64,000 nt of DNA from assembly GCF_000429865.1 (NCBI RefSeq), contig NZ_KE386978.1, forward strand, positions 322,763 to 386,762. The letters run 5' to 3'. Shown here in pieces: positions 41,318-50,480 of the stretch. Origin of the DNA: Cucumibacter marinus DSM 18995. Its GTDB lineage: Bacteria; Pseudomonadota; Alphaproteobacteria; Rhizobiales; Devosiaceae. A program made the translations under genes and the position numbers. The notes under the pieces were generated by a model, which worked only from the letters and a program-made list of their open reading frames with translations, made no database searches and had not been told where the DNA came from. The stretch's first letter is position 1. The number at the start of each line of letters is the position of its first letter.

Positions 41318-42940
41318 TCAAACTGAGTCGAGAATCGCCTTTTCGTCGATGCCGCCGGGCAGCGCGCCATAAAGCGTGCCGCCCTCGCCGGCGAGCCTTG
41401 CGCGGATGAAGCCGTCAGCGGCGACATCGCCGGATTTCAGGAGCTGGCTGGCGGCAAACAGCAGTGCCAGTCTTTCGGTCAGCACCCGCGCCTCGCGCTC
41501 CCCGATCCCGCGATGGACAAGGGCAAAACAATCGGTCATCGCCGCATCGAACCCGTGATGGGTGCCGACGGCCAATTCGATTTCGGCGGCCAGCGCATCG
41601 AGGGTTTCGGGCGCCTTTTCGATCGAGCGCAGCACATCGAGGCAGATGATGTTGCCCGAGCCTTCCCAGATGCCGTTGAGCGGCGCCTCGCGGTAAAGCC
41701 AGGGCATGGGGCCGTCCTCGACATAGCCTGAACCGCCAAGGGTCTGCATGGCTTCGAGCACAAAGGCAGGACAGCGCATATTGGCCCAGAACTTTGCCAG
41801 CGCCACGCCAATCCGGGCGAGCGCAGCCTCCGCCTGATCGCTCCCGGAATTGTCAAAGGCGCGGGCGACCCTGAGGCCCATCATCAGCGCGCCACGCCAG
41901 TCGAGCGCCAGATCCGCCAGCACGGCGCGCATCAGGGGCTGATCGGCAAGCGGCTTGCCGAAGACGATGCGATTGTCGGCCCACCATTTCGCCTCCACCA
42001 ATGCCCGCCGCATCAGCCCGGCCGGGGCCATGGCCGTGTCGAGCCGGGTGTGGTGGACCATTCTGAGGATGGTGCGGACGCCGTCCCCTTCCTCGCCGAG
42101 CGGGATCGCGAAGGCGCCCTCATAGCGGATTTCGGCCGAGGCGTTAGCGCGGTTGCCGAGCTTGTCCTTGAGCCGGTCGATCGCAATGGCATTGCGCGTG
42201 CCATCGGGCAGGATGCGCGGCACGAGATAGCAGCTCAGCCCTTTCTCCGCCTGGGCCAGGGTCAGGAACCCGTCCGAGGCCGGGGCGGAACAGAACCATT
42301 TATGGCCATAGAGCCGCGCGTGTTCCCCGTCCCGTTCGGCGCGGGTGGTGTTGGCGCGCACATCGGACCCTCCCTGCTTTTCGGTCATGGCCATGCCGAT
42401 GGTCAGGCCGGACTTGTCCACCGCCGGCCTGTCGGCTGGATCGTAGCGCGCGGCAAGGCACCCTTTGACCCAGGCACTGAACGGCGCGCCACCGGCCTCA
42501 AGCACAGGGATGGCAGCATAGGTCATGGTCATGGGGCAGCACGTGCCCGGCTCGATCTGGCTGAGGAGATAGACCATGGCCGCATGCGCGCTGTGACTGC
42601 CCGGTTCGGTGGCAGTGTGCGCCAGCGCCGCGTACCCCACCTCGAGCCCTTCACGCATGAAATGATGATAGGCGGGGTGGAAGTCGATCCTGTCTATGCG
42701 GTTGCCGAAGCGGTCGAATTGCGTCAGCTGCGGCGGGTAGCGATTGGCGTCACGTCCCAGCGCCAGCGCCTCCTCGGTGCCGATCGCCTCTGCAAAGGCC
42801 TTCACCCGATCCGCATGGGCCGGCGCTATGCGCTGGATCTCGGCACGCAGCAGCCCGTCACCATCCCAAAGGGCAAGGTCGCCATAGGGCGCGGGCTGGT
42901 TATTCGCCGTCGGCCAATCGGGTGTTCCGGTTTCCGGCAT
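41318..42940 (-). CDS. aidB: Acyl-CoA dehydrogenase-family protein AidB
   Basis: A 540-residue flavoprotein, equal in length to E. coli AidB (541). The acyl-CoA dehydrogenase domains are in order: N-terminal extension with NQPAPYGDLALWDGDGLL, middle GMAMTEKQGGSDVRANTT, C-terminal QTLGGSGYVEDGPMPWLYREAPLNGIWEGSGN. The long N-terminal and C-terminal additions distinguish AidB from catabolic enzymes. It is linked to the adaptive response to alkylating agents and binds DNA in E. coli. Here it stands outside any ada-type operon. The start ATG at 42940 follows GGAGG. Confidence 0.93.
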   Translation of the reverse strand: MPETGTPDWPTANNQPAPYGDLALWDGDGLLRAEIQRIAPAHADRVKAFAEAIGTEEALALGRDANRYPPQLTQFDRFGNRIDRIDFHPAYHHFMREGLEVGYAALAHTATEPGSHSAHAAMVYLLSQIEPGTCCPMTMTYAAIPVLEAGGAPFSAWVKGCLAARYDPADRPAVDKSGLTIGMAMTEKQGGSDVRANTTRAERDGEHARLYGHKWFCSAPASDGFLTLAQAEKGLSCYLVPRILPDGTRNAIAIDRLKDKLGNRANASAEIRYEGAFAIPLGEEGDGVRTILRMVHHTRLDTAMAPAGLMRRALVEAKWWADNRIVFGKPLADQPLMRAVLADLALDWRGALMMGLRVARAFDNSGSDQAEAALARIGVALAKFWANMRCPAFVLEAMQTLGGSGYVEDGPMPWLYREAPLNGIWEGSGNIICLDVLRSIEKAPETLDALAAEIELAVGTHHGFDAAMTDCFALVHRGIGEREARVLTERLALLFAASQLLKSGDVAADGFIRARLAGEGGTLYGALPGGIDEKAILDSV

Positions 42941-43031
42941 GAGCGGACCTCCCTCCGGCGGCCATTTCGCGCCCGGGGAGCCTGCCCTGTCAATTCCGGC
43001 TTTTTGTCCCGTGTTCTACCTGCCTTGTCGG

Positions 43032-43853
43032 TCAGCCGCCCCAGCCCAGTGCGACGATGCCGATCAGCCCGATGCCGCCAACCAGGATCCGCCAGATGGC
43101 AAAGGGGGTGAAGCCAAAGCGTGAGACGAAGGCCAGCAGGTAGCGCACCACCAGCGCCCCGGCAGCGAAGGCGGCGACAAAGCCGATCAGGATATTGGTC
43201 CCGACATCGGCGGTGATGACGTCGATATTCTTATAGAGGTCGTAGACAAAGGCCCCGGCCATGATCGGCAGGGCGATGAAAAAGGTGAATTCGGCCGCCG
43301 AGCGCTTGTCGGTGCCGAACAGGAGCGAGCCGACAATGGTTGCACCCGAGCGCGAAACGCCGGGCACCAGCGCCAGCATCTGGAAGATGCCGATCACCGC
43401 ATAAAGCCAGACCGGATAGGTGTAGATATCGTCATAGCGCGGCCTCAAGGGCAGGCGGTCGACGATCAATAGGATCACCCCGCCAATGACCAGCATCAGG
43501 CAGATCACCAGCATCGATTCCTGCAGCACCGACTTGATGAAATCATGCGCCAGAACGCCCGCCAGCGCGGCGGGGATCGAGGCCAGCGCCACCCCCAGCG
43601 CAAAGCGCCAGGCATAACCCTTACCGGAGAGCGCATCGCGCAGAAGCGTCCACAGACGCGCGAAATAGACGGTGATGATGGCAAGGATCGCTCCGAGCTG
43701 GATCAGAACCGCGAAGGTGTTGGCCGGGTCCTTGAAGCCAAGCAGTTCGGAAAGCAACAGGATATGGGCGGTCGAGGAGACCGGCAGGAACTCGGTAAGC
43801 CCCTCCACAATGCCCAGAATGAGCGGCACAAAAAGGCCTTGATCCGCGTCCAT
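43032..43853 (-). CDS. uppP: Undecaprenyl-diphosphatase (UppP/BacA)
   Basis: A 273-residue inner-membrane phosphatase with about eight spans. Both signature regions are clear: GIVEGLTEFLPVSSTAH near residue 14 and VPGVSRSGATIVGSLLFG near residue 163. It dephosphorylates undecaprenyl diphosphate to recycle the lipid carrier for peptidoglycan and polysaccharide synthesis, and its overproduction gives bacitracin resistance. It appears monocistronic; its neighbours give no functional hint. Confidence 0.97.
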   Translation of the reverse strand: MDADQGLFVPLILGIVEGLTEFLPVSSTAHILLLSELLGFKDPANTFAVLIQLGAILAIITVYFARLWTLLRDALSGKGYAWRFALGVALASIPAALAGVLAHDFIKSVLQESMLVICLMLVIGGVILLIVDRLPLRPRYDDIYTYPVWLYAVIGIFQMLALVPGVSRSGATIVGSLLFGTDKRSAAEFTFFIALPIMAGAFVYDLYKNIDVITADVGTNILIGFVAAFAAGALVVRYLLAFVSRFGFTPFAIWRILVGGIGLIGIVALGWGG

Positions 43854-44039
43854 GAGTTCCCCTATTGCAATGAAATCAGGCGCGAAGCCGGCCCGAGATG
43901 CGCTTGTTCTAGCTTGATTTGCGCCGGCTTGTCATCGCGCTAGAGTGCCCCATTGGCGGCAAGCTGTCCGTCTCCGGGCACCTTCGTTCCCGCCCCGGCC
44001 GGCCCGGCCCGAACACTGGAAAGACCTGACCCCGCGCAA

Positions 44040-44717
44040 ATGCCCCAATTGCTCTGCTATCGGCTCCAGCCTGCCGCCCGCCTGATCCGTCTGATGCTCG
44101 CGGAATACGAGATCGATATCGAGATCAAGGAAATGCGGCCCTGGCGGCGCGACACGGCCTATCTCGAGATCGACCCGGCTGCCGAAGGCCCAGTGCTGAT
44201 GATCGAGGACCACGCGCCGATCGTGGGGCTGACGGCCGTCTTGATGTATGTCGAGGAAAACCTCTCGCTGACCGAACCAGGGCGGGCGCTGATGCCGGCC
44301 ACCGTCGAGGCACGGGCGGAAACAAGGCGGCTGATGGACTGGGTGCAGTTCAAGCTCAATGACGAGGTCTCCCGCTATGTGATCGAGGAGAAATTCGTGC
44401 GCCGCGACACCGGCGGCACGCCCGACCCTTCGGTGCTGCGCGCGGCCAAGGCGAATTTCAACGAGCACCTTCACTATTTCAGTTTCCTGTTCGCCACCCG
44501 CCGCTGGGTCGCGGGGGACGCGATGACGCTGGCGGATTTCGCGCTCGCCGCGCATATCTCGGCGCTCGATTATCTCGGGGATGTGCCCTGGGATGATGTG
44601 CCCGAGGTCAAGGGCTGGTATCAGCGGATCAAGTCCCGCCCCGCCTTCCGCACCTTGCTCAACGACCGGATCGGTGCCCTGCCCGCGGCAAAGCACTACG
44701 CCGATCTCGATTTCTAG
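44040..44717 (+). CDS. Glutathione S-transferase family protein
   Basis: A 225-residue cytosolic GST-like protein: thioredoxin-fold N-terminus (PQLLCYRLQPAARLIRLMLAE, then EGPVLMIEDHAPIVG with the cis-proline) and all-alpha C-terminal domain ending FALAAHISALDYLGDVPWD. ATG 44040 is chosen because it starts at the first beta strand; the ribosome site is GGAAAG. It is followed after seven bases by queG, an order seen in many alphaproteobacteria, so the two are probably co-transcribed. No substrate is known. Confidence 0.93.
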   Translation: MPQLLCYRLQPAARLIRLMLAEYEIDIEIKEMRPWRRDTAYLEIDPAAEGPVLMIEDHAPIVGLTAVLMYVEENLSLTEPGRALMPATVEARAETRRLMDWVQFKLNDEVSRYVIEEKFVRRDTGGTPDPSVLRAAKANFNEHLHYFSFLFATRRWVAGDAMTLADFALAAHISALDYLGDVPWDDVPEVKGWYQRIKSRPAFRTLLNDRIGALPAAKHYADLDF

Positions 44718-44724
44718 CCCTCAA

Positions 44725-45858
44725 ATGGCTGAAACCGGCGCTGCACTGCTCGAAGAGATCAGGGGCCGGGCCGAGGCGCTCGGCTTCACCGCTGTCGGGG
44801 TCACTGGCCCCGATGCACGGCCCGATCTGCGCGAACGGCTCGATCATGCGCTCGAGGCTGGGTGGCAGGACGGTATGGACTGGATGGCGGACACCGCCGA
44901 CCGCCGCGCCGACCCGAAAACCCTTTGGGCCGATACCCGCTCCATCGTCATGCTGGGCATGAATTACGGACCGGATCGCGACCCGCTCGAAATGCTCGAT
45001 ATGCCGGGTGTCGGGGTCATTTCGGCCTATGCGCGGCACCGGGACTATCACGACATCATCAAGGGGCGGCTGAAGGAAATCGCGGGGCTGATCGCCCGGC
45101 GCGCCGGGGCCGAGGTCAAGGTCTTCGTCGATACCGCGCCGGTCATGGAAAAGCCCCTGGCCGAGGCCGCCGGGATCGGCTGGCAAGGCAAGAACACGGT
45201 TCTGATTTCCCGGGACGCAGGCACCTGGTTGTTTCTCGGCGCGATCTTCACATCGGCCGAACTGCCGCGGTCGGAACCGCATGACGAGCAATGCGGCACC
45301 TGCACCCGCTGTCTCGATATCTGCCCCACCGATGCCTTTCCGGCCCCGTTCCGGCTCGATGCGCGGCGCTGCATCGCCTATCTCACCAATGAGCACCAGG
45401 GGCCGATCCCCGTCGAATTCCGCAAGCCGATGGGCAATCGCATCTATGGCTGCGACGACTGCCTTGCGGTCTGCCCCTGGAACAAGTTCGCCAGCGCCAC
45501 GCAGGAGGCCAAGCTCGCCGCCCGCTCCGATCTCAACGCCCCTTCGCTTTCCGAACTCGCCGGGCTCGACGACCAGGGGTTCCGCCGCCTGTTCGCCGGC
45601 TCGCCGGTCAAGCGGATCGGGCGGGCGCGGTTCCTGCGCAATGTGCTGATCGCCATTGGCAATGACCGGGAGAATGCGGAGGCCGAAAACCTGCTGACGC
45701 CCCACTTGAATGATGACAGCCCGCTCATTCGGGGCGCGGCGGTGTGGGCATTGATGCAACAGGTGCAGACCGACCGGTTTGTCTCCCTCAAAGAGGCCCA
45801 TATGCCGCAGGAAACCGATCCCGATGTGTGCGCCGAATGGTTGGGCGAAGCGCCATAA
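44725..45858 (+). CDS. queG: Epoxyqueuosine reductase QueG
   Basis: A 377-residue cobalamin and iron-sulfur enzyme that performs the last step of queuosine synthesis in tRNA. The family blocks are present: FVDTAPVMEKPLAEAAGIGWQGKNT, two [4Fe-4S] motifs CGTCTRCLDICPTDAF and CDDCLAVCPWNKF, and a C-terminal HEAT-like region (NDDSPLIRGAAVWAL). The start at 44725 is preferred to an upstream in-frame ATG at 44581, which would overlap the GST gene. It lies in the GST-queG-SDR operon. Confidence 0.96.
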   Translation: MAETGAALLEEIRGRAEALGFTAVGVTGPDARPDLRERLDHALEAGWQDGMDWMADTADRRADPKTLWADTRSIVMLGMNYGPDRDPLEMLDMPGVGVISAYARHRDYHDIIKGRLKEIAGLIARRAGAEVKVFVDTAPVMEKPLAEAAGIGWQGKNTVLISRDAGTWLFLGAIFTSAELPRSEPHDEQCGTCTRCLDICPTDAFPAPFRLDARRCIAYLTNEHQGPIPVEFRKPMGNRIYGCDDCLAVCPWNKFASATQEAKLAARSDLNAPSLSELAGLDDQGFRRLFAGSPVKRIGRARFLRNVLIAIGNDRENAEAENLLTPHLNDDSPLIRGAAVWALMQQVQTDRFVSLKEAHMPQETDPDVCAEWLGEAP

Positions 45859-45880
45859 TGGTCGCCGAGGAAGTGAACCC

Positions 45881-46756
45881 ATGAAGATGATGATATTCGG
45901 GCTCGGCTATTCGGGCCGCGCCATTGCCGAAAAGCTCAACACCGAACAGGGCGCTGGTACTGTCATGGGCACCACGCGCAGCGCCGAGAAGGCCGAGGCA
46001 CTGTCGCAGGCCGGCACCGACGCCTTCATCTTCGACGGCGTCCTGACCGAGGACCTCAAACAGGCGCTGACCGGGGTGACGCATCTGTTGTTAAGCGCAG
46101 CGCCCTCGGAGTCTGGCGATCCGGTGCTGCCGGCGCTTGGGGACGACCTCAAGGCACTCATGCCGGACCTTCAGTGGATCGGCTATCTTTCGACTGTCGG
46201 GGTCTATGGCGATTTCGGCGGCGCATGGATATCGGAAACTGTCGAACCGGCGCCGGTTTCGAAGCGCGGGCAATGGCGGGTCGACGCAGAAACTGCGTGG
46301 CGGGCCGCGGCGAAGCAGGCCGGGGTTCCGTTCGCCATTATCCGGCTGGCCGGAATCTACGGGCCCGGCCGTTCGCCGCTCGACAAATTGCGCCAGGGCA
46401 AATCACGCCGCATTCTCAAGCCGGGGCAGGTCTTTAATCGCATCCATGTCGCCGATATCGCGCAGATCGCTTCTGCCGCGGCGCTCAAATCGGCATCCGG
46501 GGTTTTCAATGGCGCCGATCACGAACCCGCACCGCCGCAGACCGTGATCGAATATGCGGCGAGTCTTATCGGCATGGATCCGCCGCCCGCGGAGAATTTC
46601 GACACCGCCGAGATGACGCCGATGGCGCGCAGCTTTTATTCCGACAACAAGCGTTGCGGGAATTCGCGGCTATCCAAGGATCTCGGGATGAGCCTGACCT
46701 ATCCGACCTATCGCGAAGGGCTTACGGCTATTCTTGAGGCCGAAGCATCGCGCTGA
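45881..46756 (+). CDS. NAD(P)-binding SDR-family protein (YeeZ-like)
   Basis: A 291-residue extended SDR/NAD-dependent epimerase-like protein. Its N-terminus KMMIFGLGYSGRAIAEKLN is a GxGxxGxxIA dinucleotide motif; YLSTVGVYGDFGGAWISE, RLAGIYGPGRSPLD and FNRIHVADIAQ are further blocks of the YeeZ group. No function is known for this group. It follows queG by 22 bases and ends inside the convergent alpha/beta hydrolase gene (29-base overlap). GAGGAAG serves as ribosome site. Confidence 0.9.
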   Translation: MKMMIFGLGYSGRAIAEKLNTEQGAGTVMGTTRSAEKAEALSQAGTDAFIFDGVLTEDLKQALTGVTHLLLSAAPSESGDPVLPALGDDLKALMPDLQWIGYLSTVGVYGDFGGAWISETVEPAPVSKRGQWRVDAETAWRAAAKQAGVPFAIIRLAGIYGPGRSPLDKLRQGKSRRILKPGQVFNRIHVADIAQIASAAALKSASGVFNGADHEPAPPQTVIEYAASLIGMDPPPAENFDTAEMTPMARSFYSDNKRCGNSRLSKDLGMSLTYPTYREGLTAILEAEASR

Positions 46757-47525
46757 TCGCCGCGCGCAGCCGGTCGAGATCCTCAGGCGTCGACAACCGA
46801 TGATCGCCTTCAGGAACCAGCGTAAAGGTGACCGGGTCGAGCATGAGATGGCTCAACAGCTTGATCGCATGATCTGCAGGCACATCGGTGTCCCTGGCGC
46901 CTTGCAGGATATGGACCGGGCAACCGGTCTCGATCGGGGCACCGAACATCAGATGCTTCTCCCCGTCCTCGATCAGGTCGCGGGTCAGCACATAGGGCTC
47001 GTCCGAATAGTCCGAGGGTTGTTCGACGCGGCCCTTTTCCACAAGGTCCCTGCGTTCCTGATCGGTGAAGGTCGCGCGCATCAAATCCTGCGTCATGTCG
47101 ATCGCCGGCGCGATCAGCACGATGCCGGCAATGCGGGTCTCGCCCGCCTCCCGCAGGGCCTTGTTGAGCAGCATGGCGAGCCAACCGCCCATGGACGAGC
47201 CGATAATGATCTGCGGCCCCTCGGTCTGCGCAAACACGGCCAGGGCTTCCTCGAGCCAGCGCGAAATGGTGCCGTCGAGGAAATCGCCGCCCGAAACCCC
47301 ATGACCCGAATAATCAAAGCGCGTGCAGGCAAGGCCCTTGTCTTCGGCAAAGGCATCGAGCGCGATGGCTTTTGAGCCTTCCATGTCGGACTTGAACCCG
47401 CCCAGCCAGAAAAGGCTGGGCGTGTCGCCAGGACGTTGCTTGACTGCGATTTCACGGTCCCCGACCGCGATTCGACGTGAGGTTATGGGGTCGTTCACGG
47501 GCTCTGGCTCGCTGTTCGGATGCAC
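46728..47525 (-). CDS. Alpha/beta hydrolase (ABHD10-like serine esterase)
   Basis: A 265-residue hydrolase with the nucleophile elbow GSSMGGWLA (about Ser125), oxyanion region FWLGGFKSDMEGSKA, Asp in LQGARDTDVPADHA and His in PEGDHRLST. The order and sequence resemble bacterial homologues of ABHD10, a thioesterase that removes acyl groups from proteins. Start ATG 47525 is tentative; a GTG nine codons later would also suit. It lies convergent to the SDR gene with a 29-base 3' overlap. Confidence 0.9.
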   Translation of the reverse strand: MHPNSEPEPVNDPITSRRIAVGDREIAVKQRPGDTPSLFWLGGFKSDMEGSKAIALDAFAEDKGLACTRFDYSGHGVSGGDFLDGTISRWLEEALAVFAQTEGPQIIIGSSMGGWLAMLLNKALREAGETRIAGIVLIAPAIDMTQDLMRATFTDQERRDLVEKGRVEQPSDYSDEPYVLTRDLIEDGEKHLMFGAPIETGCPVHILQGARDTDVPADHAIKLLSHLMLDPVTFTLVPEGDHRLSTPEDLDRLRAAISAMLRPQE

Positions 47526-47686
47526 CCTGTGTGGAATGCGCCACGTTTTCGCTCAGCTTTGCCTATCAGCTTGCCAAACGGCGGCGCAAGCGGGACCGGG
47601 GCCGAATGGCTGTTGACTTTGACCCCGTTTGACCAGATTTTATGCGCGCTTAGCCCAAATCGCGAACAACGCAAGGATTGAACGCC

Positions 47687-48232
47687 ATTCGTCGACCGAT
47701 CAGAAAGGTGCAGCCCCAGAAAACGGGCCCGCGCGCCAATGAGGATATTACCGTTTCAGAAGTCCAGCTTATCGATGCCGAAGGGGAAAACCACGGTATC
47801 ATCAGCGTAGCGAAGGCCATGTCCATCGCCGCCGAGCAGGGACTGGACCTCGTCGAAGTCTCGCCCAATGCGAGCCCGCCGGTCGCCAAGATCCTGGATC
47901 TCGGCAAATACAAGTACCAGGCGCAGAAAAAGGCCAATGAGGCCCGCAAGAAGCAGAAGACCATCGAGGTCAAGGAAATCAAGATGCGCCCGAACATCGA
48001 CACGCATGACTATGACGTGAAGATGCGCTCGGTCACCAAGTTCCTCGAAGAGGGCGACAAGGTGAAGGTCACCATGCGCTTCCGCGGCCGTGAAATGGCG
48101 CACCAGGAACTTGGGCTGGAACTCTTGCACAAGGTCCGCGACCAGGTCGTGGAGCTTGGCAAGGTCGAGGCCGCGCCCAAGACCGAAGGCCGCCAGATGG
48201 TCATGGTGCTGGCACCGCTCAACGCCAAATGA
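47687..48232 (+). CDS. infC: Translation initiation factor IF-3 (probable AUU start)
   Basis: A 181-residue IF-3 with the N-domain ([20 protein letters not shown]), basic linker ([17 protein letters not shown]) and C-domain ([36 protein letters not shown]). No ATG or GTG is in a usable place. TTG 47678 directly abuts the AAGGA ribosome site with no spacing, whereas ATT 47687 lies nine bases after it and yields the standard RRPIRK beginning. AUU is the start codon of infC in enterobacteria and lets IF-3 limit its own synthesis. It stands 6.9 kb away from rpmI-rplT rather than next to them. Confidence 0.93.
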   Translation: MRRPIRKVQPQKTGPRANEDITVSEVQLIDAEGENHGIISVAKAMSIAAEQGLDLVEVSPNASPPVAKILDLGKYKYQAQKKANEARKKQKTIEVKEIKMRPNIDTHDYDVKMRSVTKFLEEGDKVKVTMRFRGREMAHQELGLELLHKVRDQVVELGKVEAAPKTEGRQMVMVLAPLNAK

Positions 48233-48274
48233 ACTGACGCGGCCAAATGAACTGACGCGGCCAAATGAACTGAC
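48224..48274 (+). repeat. 18-base tandem repeat across the infC stop, 2.8 copies
   Basis: GCCAAATGAACTGACGCG at 48224, 48242 and 48260 (last partial). The first copy contains the last infC codons and stop, so slippage multiplied the 3' end. Confidence 0.9.
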
Positions 48275-48321
48275 GGGAATCGGGCCGACAGCGGGCGCGT
48301 CCCCTCAATCACGATCAAGCC

Positions 48322-48347
48322 AAAGGCGGGTGTTCACCCGCCTTTTT
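48322..48347 (+). terminator. Rho-independent terminator of infC
   Basis: AAAGGCGGGT (48322-48331) pairs with ACCCGCCTTT (48336-48345), loop GTTC, followed by TT. Confidence 0.9.
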
Positions 48348-48441
48348 GTTTGCCCGACGCCACGCCCGCGTTAACGCTCGGCACACGCCCTGGCGCTAAT
48401 CTGGCCTGCGGTCACCTGATTTCCGATGAAGGGAGTGGGCC

Positions 48442-48948
48442 ATGGTCAAGATCAGACGTGCGGGCATGAAATTGCACGAGACCCCTGCCCAGCAGGGTCC
48501 GGCATGGTTCGGCTGGCTGTTCATGGCGGTCGGGATCGGGGTCATGATCATGATGACGCTCGACCCCACCGGCCTCAATGCGCCTTTCTGGGTGGCGCAG
48601 ATCGCGGCGTCCTGCTTTGTCTTCGCGGGTCTGTCCGTCGTCCTGCAGGCGGCAGGCACGCCGCTCCTGGCGCGGGCCGCCGGTGTGCTCACCGTGTTCG
48701 CGCTGGCGACACCCGGCATCTGGATCATGCTCGGGGAAGGCGATATGAGCTGTTCGTCTTCCATGGGGTTCATCTCGGGGACGATCTCGGGCTTCACCTC
48801 CCGGCAGGCGGGCGATCTCGAATGCCGGCTGGTTTTCGGGATCGGCGGCATCATCACGGTGCTGGTGGGCTTTCTGGCCCTCTATAGCCTTCTGCAATTT
48901 GCCCGTAAGAGAAACTCCGGGGCGGCGCCCGACCATCCTGACCAATAG
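48442..48948 (+). CDS. Unrecognised small membrane protein
   Basis: A 168-residue protein with four predicted membrane spans (about residues 22-40, 50-68, 78-96, 130-150) and a loop with two cysteines (CSSSM, LECRL). I do not recognise a family. The start ATG 48442 follows GAAGGGAG. It lies between infC and the MATE pump gene on the same strand. The composition matches its neighbours, so transfer is not indicated. Confidence 0.75.
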   Translation: MVKIRRAGMKLHETPAQQGPAWFGWLFMAVGIGVMIMMTLDPTGLNAPFWVAQIAASCFVFAGLSVVLQAAGTPLLARAAGVLTVFALATPGIWIMLGEGDMSCSSSMGFISGTISGFTSRQAGDLECRLVFGIGGIITVLVGFLALYSLLQFARKRNSGAAPDHPDQ

Positions 48949-49067
48949 GTCAAAAAACACCCCTTCAGGCATTTCCAAACCGCGCCCGGCGTGATTTTAT
49001 TAATGCCAGTGACGGCCCGGTGCGCCTTAAAATGCGCCGGGTCGTTTGAGCTTTGAGTACCCCGACG

Positions 49068-50480
49068 ATGACCGAAATCGATCAAAACCTGCCTGAGAGC
49101 GCCGCCATGCCCGCGTCGAGCTGGGGCACGGAGCTGCGCGCCACCCTGGCGCTGGCCTGGCCGCTTGTGGTCTCGCAGATCGCCCAGATGGCGATCGTCA
49201 CCACCGATGTCGTCATGATGGGGTGGCTTGGCGCCGAAGCGCTGGCCGCGGGCACGCTGGCCACGTCCTTCATGGTCCCGTTTCTGCTGTTCGGGGTGGG
49301 TGCAACGACAGCGGTTGCCCCGCTCGTGGCGCAGGCGCTCGGATCCGGCGACCACCGTTCGGTGCGGCGGTCGACGCGACAGGGCTTTTGGGTTTCCATC
49401 GTCATCGCGGCGGTGCTGATCCCCTTCGTCTGGCAGATCGAGCATATTCTGCTGGCGTTGGGGCAGGACCCCGAGATCGTGCCGCAATCAGGCATCTATA
49501 TCCGCTTCGCGGTGTGGATGGTGCTGCCGGCGCTGATGATCAACGTCCTGCGCGCGTTCCTGTCGGCGCATTCGAACACCACGATCATCCTGTGGATCAC
49601 CTGCGCGGGGATCGCGATCAACGCTTTCACCAATTACGGGCTGATGTTCGGCAATTTCGGCCTGCCGCGCATGGAGCTGGCGGGCGCCGGGCTGTCCTCG
49701 ACGCTGGTCAATTTTCTGATGCTCGGGCTGACGCTGTTATATGTGCTCACGCACAAGCGCTATCGCCGCTATGCGCTGATGATCCGCTTCTGGCGGCCGG
49801 ACTGGCAGAAGTTTTTCGAGATCTTCCGCATCGGGGTGCCGATCGGGCTGATGATCCTGGCCGAGGTCGGACTGTTTTCGATCGCCGCGCTCTTGATGGG
49901 GCTGTTGAGCACCGAGGAACTGGCCGGACATGCGGTGGCCGGGCAATGTGCGGCGATCGCCTTCATGGTGCCGCTGGGGGTCGGTCAGGCAACGACCGTT
50001 CGCGTGGGGCTGGCCGCCGGCCGGCGGCATGTGGAGGGGGTCAAGCTCGCGGGCTGGACCGGCATGGCCATCGGCACCGGCTTCATGGCGCTCAGCTGCC
50101 TGGCGTTTCTGCTGGTGCCGGCCGTGTTCGTGCGCTTCTATCTCGATCCGGGCAACCCCGCGAACCAGGCGGCGTTCGGCTTTGCGGTCACCTATCTCGG
50201 GGTCGCGGGAGTGTTCCAGACCGTTGACGGACTGCAGGCCTGCGCGGCGGCGGCATTGCGCGGACTGTCCGATACCCGCATCCCGATGATCATCGCGATT
50301 GTGGGCTATTGGCTGGTCGGCATGCCGGTGGCGTGGTTCTTGTGCTTCGTGCTCGAATGGCGCGGGGTCGGGCTCTGGTTCGGGCTGGCTGCGGGGCTCG
50401 CGGTTGCCGCAGTGGCGCTGACCTGGCGCTTCGCCTGGCGCGAACGCCTCAACCTGGTGCGGTTCGCGCCCTCAAGCTGA
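49068..50480 (+). CDS. MATE-family multidrug/sodium efflux pump (NorM-like)
   Basis: A 470-residue inner-membrane transporter with about 12 spans and two MatE repeats: LALAWPLVVSQIAQMAIVTTDVVMMGWLG in split form at the N-terminus (about residues 25-53) and FRIGVPIGLMILAEVG at the start of the second repeat. It exports cationic drugs in exchange for Na+ or H+. ATG 49068 is preferred; TTG 49053 in the same frame is an alternative with no better ribosome site. Its 3' end overlaps that of the convergent TSUP gene by nine bases. Confidence 0.93.
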   Translation: MTEIDQNLPESAAMPASSWGTELRATLALAWPLVVSQIAQMAIVTTDVVMMGWLGAEALAAGTLATSFMVPFLLFGVGATTAVAPLVAQALGSGDHRSVRRSTRQGFWVSIVIAAVLIPFVWQIEHILLALGQDPEIVPQSGIYIRFAVWMVLPALMINVLRAFLSAHSNTTIILWITCAGIAINAFTNYGLMFGNFGLPRMELAGAGLSSTLVNFLMLGLTLLYVLTHKRYRRYALMIRFWRPDWQKFFEIFRIGVPIGLMILAEVGLFSIAALLMGLLSTEELAGHAVAGQCAAIAFMVPLGVGQATTVRVGLAAGRRHVEGVKLAGWTGMAIGTGFMALSCLAFLLVPAVFVRFYLDPGNPANQAAFGFAVTYLGVAGVFQTVDGLQACAAAALRGLSDTRIPMIIAIVGYWLVGMPVAWFLCFVLEWRGVGLWFGLAAGLAVAAVALTWRFAWRERLNLVRFAPSS

